A stretch of 64,000 nt of DNA from Ruegeria arenilitoris (GTDB lineage Bacteria > Pseudomonadota > Alphaproteobacteria > Rhodobacterales > Rhodobacteraceae): NCBI RefSeq assembly GCF_013035315.1, contig NZ_WQHP01000003.1, positions 62,001-126,000 on the forward strand, given 5' to 3'. The position numbers and the translations under genes were made by a program. Shown piece by piece: positions 63,003-64,000 of the stretch; the stretch's first letter is position 1, and each line of letters begins with the position of its first letter. The notes beneath the pieces were generated by a model that did no database searches, was not told the origin of the DNA, and saw nothing but the letters and a program-made list of their open reading frames with translations.

Positions 63003-64000
63003 ACCACTGGATCGTTGCGCCGATCGTCCTTCCCGCGATCCTGGCCCCGTTCATCATCATGGTCCTGCGCTTTCACCTGGACCTGCAACGCATCTTCTCG
63101 GTTGCCGGAGTCGTCGCCCTGCTGGGCATCGCCCTGACCATCACCGCACAGGCAGCAGGCGGCGATATTCAGGTCTATGAGCTGGGCAACTGGCCCGCGC
63201 CCTTTGGCATCGTGCTGGTGCTGGACCGCTTGTCCGCCATGATGGTCTTGCTGACCGCATTGCTTGCCCTGCCCATCGTGCTTTATGCCATCGCTTCCGG
63301 CTGGGACGATCGGGGCAAACACTTCCATGCGCTGTTCCACTTTCAGCTGATGGGGGTCTGTGGCGCGTTTCTGACCGGCGACGCCTTTAACCTGTTCGTT
63401 TTCTTCGAGGTTCTGCTGATCGCGTCCTACGGCCTGATGACCCATGGCGGGGGTTCCGTTCGCCTGAAGGCGGGTGTGCAATATGTGGCCTATAACCTTC
63501 TGGGATCGACGCTGTTCCTGTTTGCTTTGGGTACGCTCTATGCCATGACCGGAACGCTCAACATGGCCGACATGGCCGCGCGTGTGGCGGACCTTCCGGC
63601 TGACGACACTGCCCTGCTGCGGGTCGGAGCGGTCCTTTTGCTGCTGGTGTTCTGCATCAAGGCCGCCGTACTGCCCCTGCATTTCTGGTTGCCGGCCAGC
63701 TATGCTAGCGCACCCCTGCCCGTGGCCGCCCTGTTTGCCATTATGACCAAGGTCGGTGCCTATTCGATCTTGCGAATGTACACACTTGGCTTTGGCCCCG
63801 AGGTTGAGGCAACGCAGGGCCTTGTAGGAACCTGGCTGCAACCGGCTGCTTTGGTAACGCTGGCCGTTGGAGCCATCGGCATCCTTGGCTCACAACATAT
63901 CGCGCGCATGGTGGCGTTCTGCGCCATCACCTCGATGGGCACGCTCCTGATCGCAATCTCGCTGTTCACCGAAACGGCAACGGCCGCCGCGCTGTACTAT
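62999..64000 (+). CDS. mrpD: Na+/H+ antiporter subunit D, MrpD (partial)
   Basis: The ATG at 62999 overlaps the mrpC TGA. The 334 visible codons encode a NuoM/NuoN-like membrane subunit (MNHWIVAPIVLPAILAPFII, FQLMGVCGAFLTGDAFNLFV, LPLHFWLPASYASAPLPVAA) with the usual proton-path Glu and Lys region (FFEVLLIASYGLM, IMTKVGAYSILRMY). The gene runs off the right edge, and mrpE, mrpF and mrpG are expected to follow. Confidence 0.93.
   Translation, partial: MNHWIVAPIVLPAILAPFIIMVLRFHLDLQRIFSVAGVVALLGIALTITAQAAGGDIQVYELGNWPAPFGIVLVLDRLSAMMVLLTALLALPIVLYAIASGWDDRGKHFHALFHFQLMGVCGAFLTGDAFNLFVFFEVLLIASYGLMTHGGGSVRLKAGVQYVAYNLLGSTLFLFALGTLYAMTGTLNMADMAARVADLPADDTALLRVGAVLLLLVFCIKAAVLPLHFWLPASYASAPLPVAALFAIMTKVGAYSILRMYTLGFGPEVEATQGLVGTWLQPAALVTLAVGAIGILGSQHIARMVAFCAITSMGTLLIAISLFTETATAAALYY

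Noticed and set aside
1-64000. CRISPR array
   Set aside because: No set of regularly spaced identical repeats was seen; the only short direct repeats are the att copies and the irregular TTTGGACAGT sites.

Overview
The window is a high-GC alphaproteobacterial chromosome segment, most likely from the Roseobacter group of the Rhodobacterales. Evidence for this is the TRAP transporter operon, the aerobic CobG/CobF-type cobalamin pathway, the fused MrpA-MrpB antiporter subunit, the opgCGH glucan operon and several small Rhodobacteraceae-type hypothetical genes. No database search was possible. Every identification comes from reading protein motifs, gene order and start sites.

Layout. Positions 1-4929 hold a catabolic cluster: the start of a glutamine synthetase-like gene, a DctP/DctM/DctQ TRAP transporter, an N-formylglutamate amidohydrolase-like gene and a divergent RpiR-family regulator with palindromic operator candidates between them. 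Positions 4930-14925 carry ordinary core genes: a glycosyltransferase, YgfZ, an ABC membrane-domain-only protein, elongation factor P, cobQ, a PopZ-like protein, TolC, a PCMT-family methyltransferase and tRNA-Cys.

Positions 14882-32494 are an integrated genomic island of about 17.6 kb. It lies in the tRNA-Cys gene and is bounded by a 44-bp direct repeat of the tRNA 3' half. Next to the tRNA is a mobility and replication module on the + strand: tyrosine integrase, AlpA/excisionase-like protein, an adenine-methyltransferase-like gene split by an in-frame amber codon, a large primase-helicase-like ATPase, and a non-coding segment with six TTTGGACAGT-type repeats plus a long hairpin that could be an origin. 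The cargo is mostly on the - strand: paralogous LPAGEYE proteins, a PLP racemase with a DUF1611/DgcN-like partner, a secreted protein of seven Cys/Trp repeats, a Crp/Fnr regulator, small hypotheticals, a cold-shock protein and a DEAD-box helicase. No capsid, tail or conjugation genes are visible, so it looks like a satellite or an integrative mobilizable element rather than a prophage.

Positions 32495-49234 return to core-type genes: a hydroxyisobutyrate-dehydrogenase-like gene, a LysR regulator, and a B12-riboswitch-led cobalamin operon (DUF1636, cobW, cobN, cobG, cobH, cobI, cobJ, cobL, cobE, cobM, cobB, cobA, cobF). cobK lies antisense inside this operon. Positions 49235-64000 hold a TPP-enzyme/CoA-transferase pair, a TPR protein, the opgC-opgG-opgH operon, an esterase and rhodanese pair, and the start of an mrp Na+/H+ antiporter operon that runs off the end.
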